Below, in pieces: positions 26,601-41,600 of a stretch of DNA of 62,000 nucleotides. The notes below the pieces were generated by a model. The model was given only the letters and a program-made list of their open reading frames with translations. It did not search any database and was not told where the DNA came from. The stretch is from contig NMRA01000008.1 of assembly GCA_002633005.1 (NCBI GenBank), positions 1,069,974 through 1,131,973 on the forward strand. Direction: 5' to 3'. The position numbers were made by a program, and so were the translations under genes. The DNA is from Phoronis australis. Lineage: Eukaryota; Phoronida; Phoronidae. Position 1 is the stretch's first letter. Every line of letters begins with the position of its first letter.

Positions 26601-29600
26601 AGGTGTACCTAAAACTGCACTAAATCCGACAGAACAGAAATCCTGAAAGGGTAGAGAATGCAAAATTCATGGACAGAAGGAAACATAATTTCTATGATGC
26701 ACCGATACATAATTTATTACTTTGGCTCTTGAAGTAAACATTTCATAGGACCAACCCATAGGAGTGGTAATTTACAGAATGATGACCACAAATTCTTCTG
26801 TAAAAATGACGTGAAATTCCACTGAATTAAATCTCCGTCCATACCTGAATTGTAAGTGGACCGCATAAAAAACCAACAGCATCCGCCATTCTAGCGTGAA
26901 GCAAAATTTCAACAATTTCGCACAAAAATTATTCTCAAAAGTGGTCTTTTCACTTTTCAAAGGCATCGAAGTGAATGCCCACAATTTTATCAATATTATT
27001 GTCTGGTGGTAGCTGTATTGTAGATCGTGAAGATGAAACAACATCCGTTTGCTATCATCTCTTGAGAAAAAATGAAAAAACAATATCAATTGTCCTTTTG
27101 TGTCCCATACTGGTCCGACTTTACCATACCTCAAGGAGAAAAAACATATTAAAGCTATCTTTAGAAATCCCTTATAGGACCCTCTGGGCTTAATCCAGGA
27201 CCCACAGTTGACTTACTCGTGTGGTTTGACCCAGGAACACTAAAGGATGCGAATCCAATAACCAGAATGTGTAAACACTAAAAATGGAAATCAGATACTG
27301 AAGCTTATCATTTCATTCCTTGCTGATTGAGCAGATCATGTACGAGTCTGTACACTGGGTTGTTTCTCAACCCTGGTAATGGTTGAATCGCATCACTATC
27401 GATGCACCCTGTATTTTCACAGCTGTCATGGGCAGACTTCTATAAATGGAAAGATTAAACTGGAACGGAGGACAGTCTAAACACAGTCAGTGCCTCCTCA
27501 CAGCACAAACTTTGAACACACCTCAAAATGGAAAAGACGGGATTTAACCAAACTCGCAACAACTCATCTGGAAACAACATCTCTGGCTTGGTAACACAGT
27601 CCACAGCGGTGGGCATACAAGGATTTTCGCTTGGACCGATATATTTTGGAGACTTTGCGCACATCAGGTTCCCTATTTACGGAATAGCCTGGCCAATCGC
27701 CACACTGCTAACAGCCATTACCAGCATGCTGATATGTGGCGTGCTATTTCGAAGGAGTATGCGTACCTCCACTAATATTGTTCTTGGCACCATAGCATTA
27801 GCCAACATGATGACCTGCCTTGTCCCCTTGCCAATCCTGCTCTATCTATTCTGGACGGACGCACATACGGAATACATCAAGCCACACATATGCAACGCCT
27901 TCAAGCTCACCGCCGTTGTGGCACCTGTCATGTTTCACAACATGTCAATATGGCTGACAATCTTAATGGCCATGCAGCAGGTAGTCATGGTCCGCTACCC
28001 GCTACGCGGCAAAAACTGGGTGACGGTCAGGACCACCGTTCTAGCCACCATAGCAATTTCTTTTGTAGCCGTATTCGGACATTTCAACCGTGTCATCGAC
28101 TCGTTCCCTCAGTTAATCGAGATACCCTCAAAAGTGAACCCCAACGTCACTGTTGCGGCGTGTGAGGAAATTATGATGCCATGGGTGCAGAATCCCAACA
28201 CCTACTTCAGTATCTACTTTTGGTGCCGGGCATTCTTAATGCACATCTTCCCCTGCATAATGCTGGTGGTGCTGAATTGCGTGTTGATACACACCATGCG
28301 GTTGGCCTTCGAGCAGCGCAAGGTCATCACAGGGAATCCAGGAAAGACGAGCAGCCAGTCTCAAAGCAACAACCGCACCACGGGCATGCTGGTAGCTATA
28401 ATAAGTGTGTTCCTGCTCGTTGAACTACCAAGTGGAATAATGCTCATCCTCGTGGTTGTGCCCAACGCGTTTGGAATTCAACTCCTGAGTCTTGAAGTGC
28501 AGTACCACGCCATAACGATTGGTGACTTGATAATCTTGTGCAGTTACCCCTTCAATTTCATCATCTACTCTACAATGAGCCGGCGGTTCAGACAAGTCTT
28601 TTCCCAAACGTTTTGCTGCGCCAGAAAGTCACAGGACGTGTCTCTCAAGAACTCAACAACCAATGGCGAGAGTCGAAGCACGACTGTAAGTGGGGCAGAA
28701 CATTAGCCACGCCGCAAAAGAACTCGAGAAATTGAGCAGATGCCGAAAAGCATGAAGAAAGTCTCGTAAAGTTTTGAGCTGTTCATACATCATCTTAAAC
28801 TCAGGAGACTGTTGTTTGTTTGGTTTTGTTTTCATGCAAATGAGGAGGACATCAGACACTGATCCATTTCGGAATTCGGAAAACTGATTGATAATGGTCA
28901 GCATGACATTTAGCACAATTAAGTTAAGTGATTGAGTATAATATTACTGTAACAGAAACCTCCAGGACACTTTTCAAACTTAAGTGCATCAAGTCAAAAA
29001 CATGCAATCCATTTATTCATTGCAGTATCAATAAATTCATAAGCTCTGTGATAATACATGGGGAAATCCACATGACGTGAAAAATGTGTACGACCTTCTC
29101 ATCAGTTTCATGGCAACAATCAACACAACTAATAGGTGCAAGCACTTTGCCACAGAATCACAGGGCCACATTGACCAGATAACGGTAAATTCAGAAAATC
29201 TGACTGAGAAAACCAGTTTTTATTATTTTTTCATTTCACTATCAAATAACGATTGTGTAATATTTGGAACTACTGTTGTGTTCTACATGTTTACACTTGT
29301 TTTTCAGTGTATCAGTTGTCGTGTTTTCTAATTATTTATAAATTGTTTCTTTCCATGATTACACTTGTTCACACAGTTCTCCAGGAAGTCACAAGGTGGC
29401 GCCTGCAACAAATCTAAATATACACTGTTTTAATGAGACATGCCATCTTTACGAATGATATTGTATGCCTTAGGTTGTCAAAAGCACTGATCTTTAAATG
29501 TGAGAACCCTGGTCTGCAAAGCCAAGACAGCGGGCAGAGCAGGAACATGTCCTCAGATTGTATGCTTAGTCTCTCGTTACTTGTACTGTTCAGCACCCAA

Positions 29601-32600
29601 AAGAGATCTCTTTCACACCTTTCCACACTTGATCACAGCAGCCGTTTTAGATCATGTGACTTTGACAAAGACGAGTGTGTCGGATTCAAGATTCATTAAT
29701 AAATGTGAATTACCTATTCATGCATTTATGTTCTCATTATTGTAATGAGTATTAAGCAGTTATTGTATTGAGGGCCAACAGAAGAACAGTGTACAGTTCA
29801 ATAACACAAGCACTAAATAATAGCAGCAATGACATTCAGTATGGCCTTCTAGGAGTTTTGCAGTAGGTTTAAGTCTTCGTTTTTGTTCTTTCAGTTTTTA
29901 TAAAGAGGATTAACTTATACTCCGATCATATAAAAATGGTATATTTATTATCCAGCCATTCAGTTGTAAGTTCACAAGCTTTCTTCAATGGCATGACAAC
30001 TTGCAGCAAAATAAATATATGAATAGCTCAAGTTGAGCCTTTCAGGTGTCATCAGGCAATTCTTGCCGTGGTAACAGATGATCATTTGAGATACACCAGT
30101 CACGAAACTAAATGACAATTTGTAATTATCTTGCAAATGCCAAATGTGAATCATGACAATCGAATGTGATTGTGGTTGTCTGACAGATAACCAGTACAAA
30201 CATCTGAACTGAGCCAGCGTAGCTGTCTAGATGATGGTCATCCTATAGGGCCACTATTACCTGTAAGTGTTTCGGCAACCGGCCGTTTTTCCACGGCTCA
30301 TACCAGGGGGCAAGTCAAAATATGACCTCAACATTTTAACTAGGCCGAAGGTAAGAGCTGGCAGCCCTAGCGGTAAGCTATGATAGCTGAAGTCCCTGAA
30401 AACTGCACACAACCAAAACCAATTGCACACTAGAAATTTTTTAGTTAAAAGAATTGATTATGTCCCAAAACGTTAAAATAGAATAACACTTCCAGTGTTA
30501 ACACTTCCAGTGTTATTCTATTTTGCCAAGTGTCATTCCTCAGACTGAGTTTATCTTTGTTTAATAGTAAATTCACAAAGTTTCACGTGTCCACTATACT
30601 TCGTACTTAGTGAAAAATTACCGTACTCGCTTAATTTCATCAACAAAATTGACTTCCGTTGCCAGAAATATCAGTAAGTACTCAATAGGTTTCATTTAGT
30701 GCCATGATTTGGACATTGATTCTTATCAATAAGAGACCTTTGATAAGACATTTCAACTCATAAGACATTAGTAAGTATGTAGATTTACATGATGTTGAAG
30801 TACCTGTAACCAAGCAGAGTATGGAATACTCATTAACATTGATCACAAAATGCCAATTAAATAAAATTATCATTGCACAGATATTACATAACTGTTCCAA
30901 ATAATACCATACAGAACGTACGATCTCCTCTTACCTTCCTTTTTATGAAATTTTGTTGCCAACGACATGATCACCAAACCTTAAAACTCGTTAGCTTGTG
31001 CTGACTGGCATATACTTATTGAAACCTTCACCATTGCTGCCCTGCCGCCAGACTGCCTAACAACTGATATCTTGTGGCAAGTAAAGGCAAGTATTTTCAG
31101 TGGATAAGAGCATTAAGTCAACACATGAAATCTCACCAACTTTGTACTAAAGTTACCAAAATAGTCTTCTTTTCATTTTTCGTAGGCTTCTAACATTCAC
31201 GTGGATTTCCCTAATTTTCCAAATATTGTCTGCTGATAGCTATGGTACAAACATTGGTCAGTCCAACTGGTACTACGATAGACTGATTTAGTATTTTTCA
31301 TAGTTCCCTTTTCTACCAATGAAATAGGGTGTCACATACGCTTCTGTAAAGATTTTAAAAGTGTTTTGGCTGATAATCAAAACACAGAGTGACACTATCG
31401 TTAAGAAAAGTGCTTTTCTGAGATCAGCCGTAATGCGAAATCAAATTCAGAACTTTAACAACTTTTCTAAAATTTCTAAGCAGAAAGATTTCGTCATCAT
31501 CGCCAACACCAATTATCTCCATGGTTACAGTCACATTCCATTTATATCATTTAACATTCAATTTCACCAAAGCTCGCTCTTGTTTCAACTTCATCGTTTG
31601 TTTGCCCTGCAACTTAAAAGTGGCAATAACCCACATTCTATCGAAGAAACTAGATTAGACAATGTGCCACTATAAAATTGGTCTCAACTTGTTCGTAAAG
31701 TCCCGTCCATACGCATCCTATCCTTAAACAACTTGCACTAGTGCAACTTACCCCACTTTTAAGTGGAACGTCCACACACACATGCAAAAGCTAGGATAGG
31801 GTAGAAGTTGTCGATCTGTTCGTGACAATGAACACCAAATGTGAGTACTTCGTATGTAACAGCAGCTGATAATTACTGGTGCAAGTTACCCTACAACAAG
31901 TTACTCCACCTTGAAATAGTGGGGTAAGTAAAGTGGGGCAAGTTTTGCTAGTTTAAATAGCATCCTGACAGCACTCAAACCTAGTGACAACTCGTTCCAA
32001 GAGTAACCTTTTGGAGGTAAGTCTGTGTGTAGAGGTCACTTTACTCAGATGGGAGTATTTTATTGTATTTTCAAAGAACTGACAGTTCATTAGTGTCTTT
32101 GAGATCATTATTAGTGAATAATATGACACGCGACAAGTCCACTTCCAGCGCCAGGGATGCACTGCCAGTCCATACCAAGATCAGAATATTTACTAACGAA
32201 CAATTTGAGACTAATTTCACAACGGTAAGTGATCTATGTAAATCAAATTTCATTTTTGCCATGGAAGTTGAGATTCTAAACACATTGCTAGATGAACAGG
32301 GAAGAACTTGTCACATTCCAATGCCAAGCGACGCTATATGCATACTCTCGAGTTCCGAATAGTCGTATATATACGATTATTTTTTTCAGACTCGTTTTCC
32401 GGTCTATACGACTCTTATTCGGGTCTCTACGTTTATTAATTTTCTAACTTTTTTCCACTCTCCACGATTATTTGTTTCAGCAAGTTCTCAATTTTTGTTT
32501 TATTCATTACAAATTTGTTACACCAAAACTTAGCTGTAGACACCGGGTATCGTACCTTGGCCGTAAAATGTGGTGTCTTCGCTCTAAACCTCTAGACCAC

Positions 32601-35600
32601 GAGACACTAGGTTCTGATGTAGTAATTTAGAAGAGCTATATACGACTGCGCGTTACACACGGAAGTCACATGTCAAACACATTAAAAGATTTTATTCGCC
32701 AAAATATACAACTGTACATTTTAAAGCGTAAAATAATCGGACTCCCAAGCAACGGTTTACGCAACGGCTTTCTGTTGGACGGCCAGAATGTTATTTTGGA
32801 CGGGTTCGACAGGATCGGTCAGAATTAAGAAAGTGTTGGCAAAATTTAAAAAGCATGAAATGATTACCACTTCTCTTAATATTAACGTCTGACTGCTCAA
32901 AGAAATAGGCCATCAGTAATTTCAGAAATGATGAATTTAATGCACAAAAAATGCATTTTTCAATATTCGGCGCGCCCCGTGACACAGACCGGTGTTACCG
33001 GCAGCTCAACGTAAATATGAAAAAAAAACCTTTCGACGATTTTCTTTGGGTGATCCAATATTTATGATTGCACCCTGTGAAAAACTGGCAAGCCGTACCA
33101 AGTCTTCACTGTGTCTGTCCCCGAAGTTTGGGTTTCCGGGGGAGTAATTCCGGGACTTTGCACAGCCAGTGTCATCTGCGGTTTTCGTCATTATTGACAT
33201 GCGCATTCTACATACTTAATCATGTCGTCTGCCGCGCAAAGACCTAAAGAATTCGAGGATTATTTTACAAACCGAGAGATGTTCCAGAGACAGACATTGA
33301 TTCAGATGCTGGTACGACAAATAATCCGGCTATAGATACGGACTGTGGTGATAACGCGGCAAGTCGACGAAGCGCAAATACCCGTGCAGTTAATGAACAG
33401 TGCCGAACCTTTCAATCAATCTAGGAGCCAGGTTCCTAGAATCAACAAGTCAAAGACAAAGTACCAACAAGTTGCCGACAACATCGGACATCAGCATTTT
33501 TACAATTCGCTCCAAACTTGAGAATAGATTGTTTTTATGAACAGGAAGAATGGACCTGTGACAATCTTGAAAATGACATAGTTGCTAACGTTCGACAATC
33601 CAGTCGATATCTATTGAAATTCATTTCTACTTGCCCGTCCAAATAAATGGAAAAGCGCACGTGAATCGGTTTGTTTATTATACCTAATTAGACATTCAAG
33701 ATGGTGGACGTAGTTGTGGTCGTGGACTCGAATGTTTTGCAATTCTGCAAGAAATCTCAATTTCTGGTCGTGTGAAATTTTGGATGTACCGACTTTTTGA
33801 CGTCGAATTCTGACTAACATTCCGAGGGTATTGACTATGAACGTTGTGCAAGGAGATTGAGAGAAACAAAGGCTCGACTGTCAGGAATATGTATGATAAA
33901 AATGCGAGTCGTTTTACCAACACACTTTATTGTCCTTATTCAGACTGTCGGCTTCGTGGAAGACTAGACGTTGCTGCTGAAATCTTTACCTCCTTGTTAT
34001 AATTTTTGGACTTAGTCGACATTGGCATCCCTAGTATGAATGTCACATTCTTTTTTGAGTAAAATGATAACGCATACTGTTTGAAACACATCTATATAGA
34101 CTTCCATTTAAAGTTATTGAATAAACGAATGGTCTTTGTTTTAGCAATGACACTTTATTCCACTTCACTGTACTATGTTATGGCATGTGTGGATACACCA
34201 CTGCAATAATTTAACTATGCTAGTTTTCAATTTAAAAGTTTTTCTTTGAAACAATTACTTATAGCGGTGGTAAGTCAGACAGAATATGCTTCTTTGCATT
34301 ATTATTCCAATCCCATCTACATCATTATTAGATTTTGCACTTCCTATTATTTCCATCTACCGTTACTACATTTTACGCAAATTTGTAATCAATGTTATTA
34401 TTCCAGTCTATATTATTTTTAATTTTCCACAAATTTCCCGTCTATACCATTATTCCTAAGAATTTGCTGTTTTGCATTATTATTCTCTTCTATAACATTA
34501 TTAGATTTTACCTAAATTTGTAACCAATATTATTATTCCAGTCTATACTATGTTTAAATTTCCACAAATTTGCCGTCTATACCATTATTCCATTCTATAC
34601 TATTATTAATTTTTTTTCGACAATTTCCGGTCTATACTATTATTCTACTTTTCTAGTGGCAAAAATGTTGGGTCTATACTATGATTAGAGTCTCTACTAT
34701 TATTAAAAATCGTGAAATTTTCCAGTCTATACTATTATTGCTGTCTCTACTACTATTCGGAACTCCAGAGTAATGTACGCAGCTACAATAGGCTTAAGAG
34801 TTTGCCACCCTCTTTTCTATTCGGAATACAGTCTTTCAAAGACCAACCATGAACTTGTAGTAATATCTACAAACACTGGGCTAGGTGAACTTGAAATTAC
34901 ATCAATACCTCATCAACAAATAATTATCAGAGCAAAATCAATAAATATTCATCACTAATTCATGAATTACACCTTCATAAATTTACATTATATAACAGCA
35001 AATTGACAAACAACTTCCGAAATAACACTTCACCCAAGTCAATAGAAAATCTTATCTAAAATTCACCATATGGAAACAACAACATTCCAAAACACACACA
35101 CACCCACAATATTATGTAACTTCCTTGTAAAAACCAGGGATTCTTTCCCAGAAAACAAAAATAATGTGCCTTTAAAGAAACACAAGCAGTGCAGTACAAA
35201 GAGATGAAACAATGGCAGAACTAAGATGACCAAAACAATTTTCTAATCACCTGGCTAATTAGTGACCATGGTGTAGGGCTCAATGCTCATAACATCAGCT
35301 AAATCCCAAAAAATCTAAAAATCCAGCTTGCACATTTACGCAAGACAAACAGTGTCAAGCGATAGTTTACACACATGATCGGTGTCAGGCAACCCTTTCC
35401 ACACAATGCCGAAGTTGTAGTAAGGAATGTGGAATGTGCATGCTCACGGTTACAATTGGTGGGAATTGTAGTTTATGTTGAGAAAAAGAATATTATGCAA
35501 GTTTTTGCAACTCAATATAATTAACCATTCGCCCAGCCACTAATACGGCTAACGGTGCAGCAGGGCAAGTGAACACTTATGGCCTGGTTGCCCAGGAAGC

Positions 35601-38600
35601 AAGCGAATTTTCAGAGCAATTAGGCACTCTATCATTCATCTTTGTGAAGTCCAGAAAAAATTCTCATGTTTTATATGGACATTAGCTTCATTTCTGAAGC
35701 ATCATTTGAAATAAGTTTTGTTTCCGTTGTTTTCAAGACAGTATGGGTGTGGAAATTTAATTTTGAGTCGCGCTTGCCATTTGCGTATGAATCGGCGACA
35801 TTTCATGCTGGCGGGTTCTCAACGACACGTAGCTCCGCTATAAGAAATGGTGCTTCCCAAGTCCCCACCCAGTCATTTTGAGCACAAGTTTATATTTCAA
35901 AAAATACCTGTTTGCTGAAGTTTTGAGAACACATATTTCTCAGTTCCAAAGTTTGTGACAAGCATGGTGGTATCATGTAAACTGTTGGTTTTCCATATAT
36001 GGCACAGGCCCACCCACTGAGTCAGGAGCCGACGTTACAAATGGTTAACAATACCAAATGACTTAGCAACGGCCGACGCTTTGCATTCTCTGAGTGTTGC
36101 AAATGTTTTTGTCTGACGCTATACACGCTCTAGCCCAATGTTCCACAAAATAACTGCTGTGGGATGAACCACGACTCAGTACGTTTTGAATGACAATCGC
36201 CACAGCATAAGTGAAGGGCATGTGACTTTGCTCCACCATGTCACTCAAACTAGATTTAAGAGTATCCTCATACACCATGTTCACTTTCAGCCACAATGTG
36301 GATCACAGGTCAATATCAGATGTATTGAATGTCTCGGCACGCCAATAGCACATTACCATGGAAGGATTAGAACACTCATTCAGTGGCTGATCTAGGCTCG
36401 TTTTCAGTAAGGGGGGGTTTAGGATTTGCGCGAATCCAAGGCACGTAATGCCAAGCGGGAGGAGGTCGAAAGAGGGTTTTCCCTCCCGTGTATGACTTTT
36501 TTTATCTTTTTGTAGCTGATTTTTTTCCTAGCAACGTTTTTTTAATATGAGATATGGTGCAGAAGTGGTCACCCATGTGTACAGTATTGCACAAGGGGAG
36601 ATATGGTGCAGATGTGGTCACCCATGTGTACAGTATTGCACAAGTGCTTGCATCGTGACTGCATCCACCTTGTGCTTGGTTTGTGTTTAGACGTAAAGTT
36701 GACACATTGCGACATGATCAGGCGCAAGTTGCTCTACCTCAAAACCTCGCGACAAAAGGTGTCACTGTGATTTTAGTTAGTTCCGTGTCAGATCTGTTCA
36801 CACGCATAGTTGCAATGTGTCATGTCGTTCCATGTCAGATCTGTTCACACGCATAGTTGCGCTGTGTCATGTCGCTCCATGTCAACTTTTATAGTGTAAA
36901 CACTCACGGTAAGCCAGGGATTTACTGCCCAGCATATCGAAACAATGCACCGTGGCAATAATTGAACATTGTAATATGATAATTGGCGAGGCTAATGACA
37001 GATAATAGCCGCCACCACCATGAACCTGATGACATCAACTCATGCTGCCACCGAAAGTCACCATTGACAGACTAGACAAGAGACACAGCACAAAGACCTT
37101 GCATGACAACAGACTATTAACTGCACCAATTAGGAACATAAACAGCAGTAGCATTAAATTTTTATGGAACAATGCCACTGATGAAAAGCATGCTTTGACA
37201 TGGTCAGTCAAGCTAGTCTTTTGGTACAGGTAAGAGTGAGAGTGGTCAGTTATGAGTTCTTTCCAAGCAGTGATCTTCTCTGAAACTATTTCCTCAATCT
37301 ATCAAACTCCTTTCCACGAAACATCAAATGAATTTACAAGTTCAATTCTGAAATGAATCGGTTTTAATATTAATGTTATGTAAGATCCTAGAAATGTCAA
37401 ATTTGGTAACCTTTAGAACATCACAACTCAGAAATGAATTCCTATGAAACCTTCAGATACTATGCTTTACGCGCTGTTCTATAAAATGCTGTAAGCGATT
37501 GCTTTTAAAATGTTCCACTTTTGCATGAAGGGCTATCAAAAAATAGGACTTCAATGATTTTTTCTGAAAAAGTAAAAAATACAAAAATGAAATAAGAATT
37601 TAAAAAGTAACAGTCTTTTTGAGATTTTATCTAGACGAAATTATCTAAAGAAATTTGGTCGAGTTATCTTTCTTTTTTACAAAATTTCATGTAACAAGAA
37701 TAATCGCGTGACTGCTGCCGACTAGTGCAAGTCAAGCATCAAACTGTAGATTTTTTTTCAGAAATTATACATTTGACCGAGTTAAAAGCTATAGCTTTGT
37801 AGATACTTGGATAAATACACAGGTAAATAAAGTCTTACATGATCTTAAACATTCTTGACCTTTATAGTAGTACCGGAGATTTCCCTACATAATACCAGCA
37901 AGTGTATACAGCTAATGGCATTTTCGTTTTCAAATTCAAAAATATGTAACAGAGATTTTCGTAAATAATAACCTAGGGTACTACCAGAGATTTCCACCAA
38001 TAATACAGGGACGTGTACTTAGCAGGTGACGTTTCACGTGTACGTTCAATTGAATATATTTCCCACACCGCATGTTAAAGCGTATCAGTATTGCAACTGG
38101 AGCTTAAATGATTACCTTTTTTCGTTTTCGGTCACTTTGGCAGATTTTCTCACCAATTTCGGACAAAAATAATTACAATTTTTTCAAGGGAAATTTCGTG
38201 AATGTTCATAATTTGTCAAAATATTGTCTGATGGTTGCTATGGTAAAGAATTTCAAAATCGAGAAGTATTATCTTGGCGTGACGTATCTCTGGTAGGAAA
38301 AATGATAGAATCAAGTTTCTCTTTTTGGTTATACTGTTTACTAAATTGGTGATTTCCCTTATTTTGAAAGGTATTTTGAACCTTTCTAGTCTTTTTATTG
38401 AAACGGAGCTTGGAATGACAATTCAAAAAAGATAAAAAATCACGGGTCATGTATCGTTCGTTCTACAAATGGGCTTATGAAAACGAAATGTTTTTTGTGT
38501 AGTAAAATTTATCTGAACTAAATGTCTTTACACGGATAAAGTCAAAACAATGACAAAAAAGACAAAAAAGAATAAACTGGAAATCAAATAAGAGAAAATA

Positions 38601-41600
38601 AAAACCCAAAAAGAGGAAATCTTCTTAAAAGAGGACCTGTGACATTATGAAGCAAATCGCACAATGAAAACACTGCATCTCAGTGGCTTAATGGCTTAAT
38701 TGCTGTAGTGCTTGCTCTATAATAGTTTCTGGCATCATGACTCAAGTCAAATGGCAAATTGCTATGTGTGGCAGGTGGGATTGAACATCAGCGGGAGGGG
38801 GGTACCAAGTTAATAATTTATTAATCTTACCTTCAATACCATAGATACCATCAGACAATACTTTGAGAAATTATTAGCATACAGTATTAGAAGCCTCCGA
38901 AAATGAAAATAAACTTTTAGCAACTATTTTTGCCTGAAGATGCCATTTTTGGACTCCCACTTTTGGAATCCCATATAAATCAACATCACTAATGCAGTAG
39001 CAGACAATACAATCTTTATTTTTTCCTTTATATTTTCACAAGTGGTGGGTAACTGTTCTTTCACAGTACAATCACACAGTAAAAATGGTATAATTCACAA
39101 AAAACTAGGAAGGCATGTCAGTATTTAATTACGGATACAACATGGTATTTTTATTGATACACGCAACAGTGCACACATGAAAATATACATGCCCAAATGT
39201 AAGGGACAATTCACAATTACAGCCAATTTTGCAAGAGTACAAAATGTAACCCATTCCAGAATGCTTTCTCTCTCCAAAAGCATACAGAAATGTTGATGCT
39301 TTATGGACCAACATTTCAACATGTACATCAACAGCATGTGACCATCAGGCAAAACTGCCTTCATACCCTCATCTAAGAATCATGGCAGTACTAAGCCCAC
39401 GTTGTTGCTTTGTCATATTTATAACACCCTGAGCCTAAATTTAGAATTAGATTTTGTCGTTTTGCACGATTATGTTTAAGTCGTCAAAAGCATGCATGAG
39501 CAGCAGCCCTTGTCCCCCCCTATCCCCTCCCTAAAGCGTATGCTTCGAGACGAGCACTCGTGGAAATTAATGTTCACTGTGAACAGACCCTTCACCTGGT
39601 AACCCACAAATTACTTTCAGTTGAATGTTCACGAAACTGGGCAAACTCAAACTCTTAAACCAAGACCAGACATTGTAGGTAAACCACTGGTGAATTTCGC
39701 CGAGATCAATCAGGACTCCCTCAATGCTCACAAAATTACCAGAATACTACATGTCTACTTTAAACAGTAGAAGATCAAGTTTTTTAACTTACTTTATGCG
39801 ATTGCATTAGATTACAAGAGCTCAAAAAGAAAATTGCTAGTTTTTCGCCATCTGTATTTTACAGGTGTTTTCTTAAAATTACAAGCCTTACGAACCGGTA
39901 TTTGAGTAAAACAAAACCAAGCACACAATTTATGATAACATGTCGGCATATTATATTTCTACACCGAGCATGTATAAAACTTTCAACACCTTTGTAATTG
40001 CTGGATTCGTGGGAACTCATTACCTTGCTGAAGTCATAGCCTTCATATTCTTTTCAGTAGTTGCAATTTGTTCTTATTATAGCATGAGGGAGCAGTGACG
40101 ATGTACGCCATTAAAGCCAGGATAATAGCTCCTAGGATAGGGCGCATGTAACTGACCTGTTATAAAGAAACACCGACGTGAAACAGATCAACAAAATTAA
40201 CCCAGTGTATCATGAGCACCACTATTATGATGGAGTTGAATGTATCAAGTGGATATGATTCTATAAAAGAAATCAACAGTATTGGTCACACGAATAGATC
40301 GTTTGACGCTGGGAACATGATGGCAAATGACACCAGAATAAGGCTACCACCCTTCAGATTTAACGACATCGAGGACATTCGCTTGTTACTGTACGGCTAC
40401 GTCTGGCCAATAGCCACGGTCTTAGTTGTGATCACCAGTGTTCTATCATGTACTATCTTATTTAGTCTGAAGATGCGATCGCCAACTAACCTAGTTCTGG
40501 GCTCGATAGCTATTGCCAACATGTTGACTTGCTTGCCTCCAATACCCCTACTTTTATACCTCTTTCACACTGGTTCTTACAAGGACTTTATTGAGTATCG
40601 CTACTGTATGCCATTCAAAGCTACCATCTTCATCATGCCAGTAATGTCACACAATGTGTCCATATGGCTAACCGTCTTTTTAGCGTTTCAACGTCTCCTC
40701 GTCATCAAACGGCCGTTCAAAGGACGTCGTCTAGTCACTGTCAAGTCAACAATCAAAGTAATCATAGGCTTGTATTTTGCCGGGACCATTGCTCACTTAT
40801 CGCGAGCTTTTGAGTCTACCTTTGAGCCTGTTCAAGTCTCTTCACTGATCCATACTAACAAGACCATAGTCGGCTGCCAGGAAGTCATAGAACTTTGGAT
40901 AATCAATCTGAACCTTTACTACAGTGTCTACTACTGGGCCAGGGCGATCTTCATGTATGTCATACCGTGCACCGTTCTGGTCATCTTCACCTGTATGCTG
41001 ATGGCCGCTTTAAAGGCGGCTTATCGCCAACGAAAAAGAATGTCCATAGGAAGGCGAGAGCATGAGAAGACACAAACAACAAGCATGCTCGTGGTCGTCG
41101 TGCTGGTATTTCTCACAGTCGAGATGCTAGGAGCCATAATTGTAGTTCTTGTGGTCGTCCCCAACGCGTTTGGAATAAAAGTCATGGACGTTACCACCCA
41201 GGCCAAAGTTCTCGCCAGTGCTGATGTCATCATCCTGTGCAGTTACCCATTCAACTTTGTAATTTACAGCACCATGAGCAAGGAGTTCAGGGTGATGTTT
41301 ATACAAAAATTTTGCTGCTGGAGAGCAAGCTTATCTGCCCTAAATGGAATGGTTACAGCCATGAATTTGACTGAAATGTCCAAAACTGCAGCTGATGATG
41401 GCACAGCCAATGATTGTCAATCAAGAGGATTGATTATACCCGTAGTAACAGTGGGAAATTTTGGAATCCGGCCAACTGAAAACGGCAAATATGTCATGGA
41501 CAGAGCAGGCTTGTTCACCAAAGACCACAAACATGAAGACACAAGCGTTGCACATCTTTAAGATAAAGTACTACAAAATTCACGACGCTCACGTAACCAG

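Larger units (their letters stand above)
34772..40140. other. Intron 2 interval before GPCR gene 2
   Basis: No gene recognised. It contains short direct duplications at 36549-36646 (49-bp unit) and 36781-36885 (47-bp unit) and a dispersed-repeat copy at about 38190-38260. Confidence 0.5.

Noticed and set aside
30040-30070. Possible hammerhead ribozyme core (CTGATGA ... GAAA on the minus strand)
   Set aside because: Only five bases separate the two core motifs, so stem II cannot form, and no stems I and III flank it.
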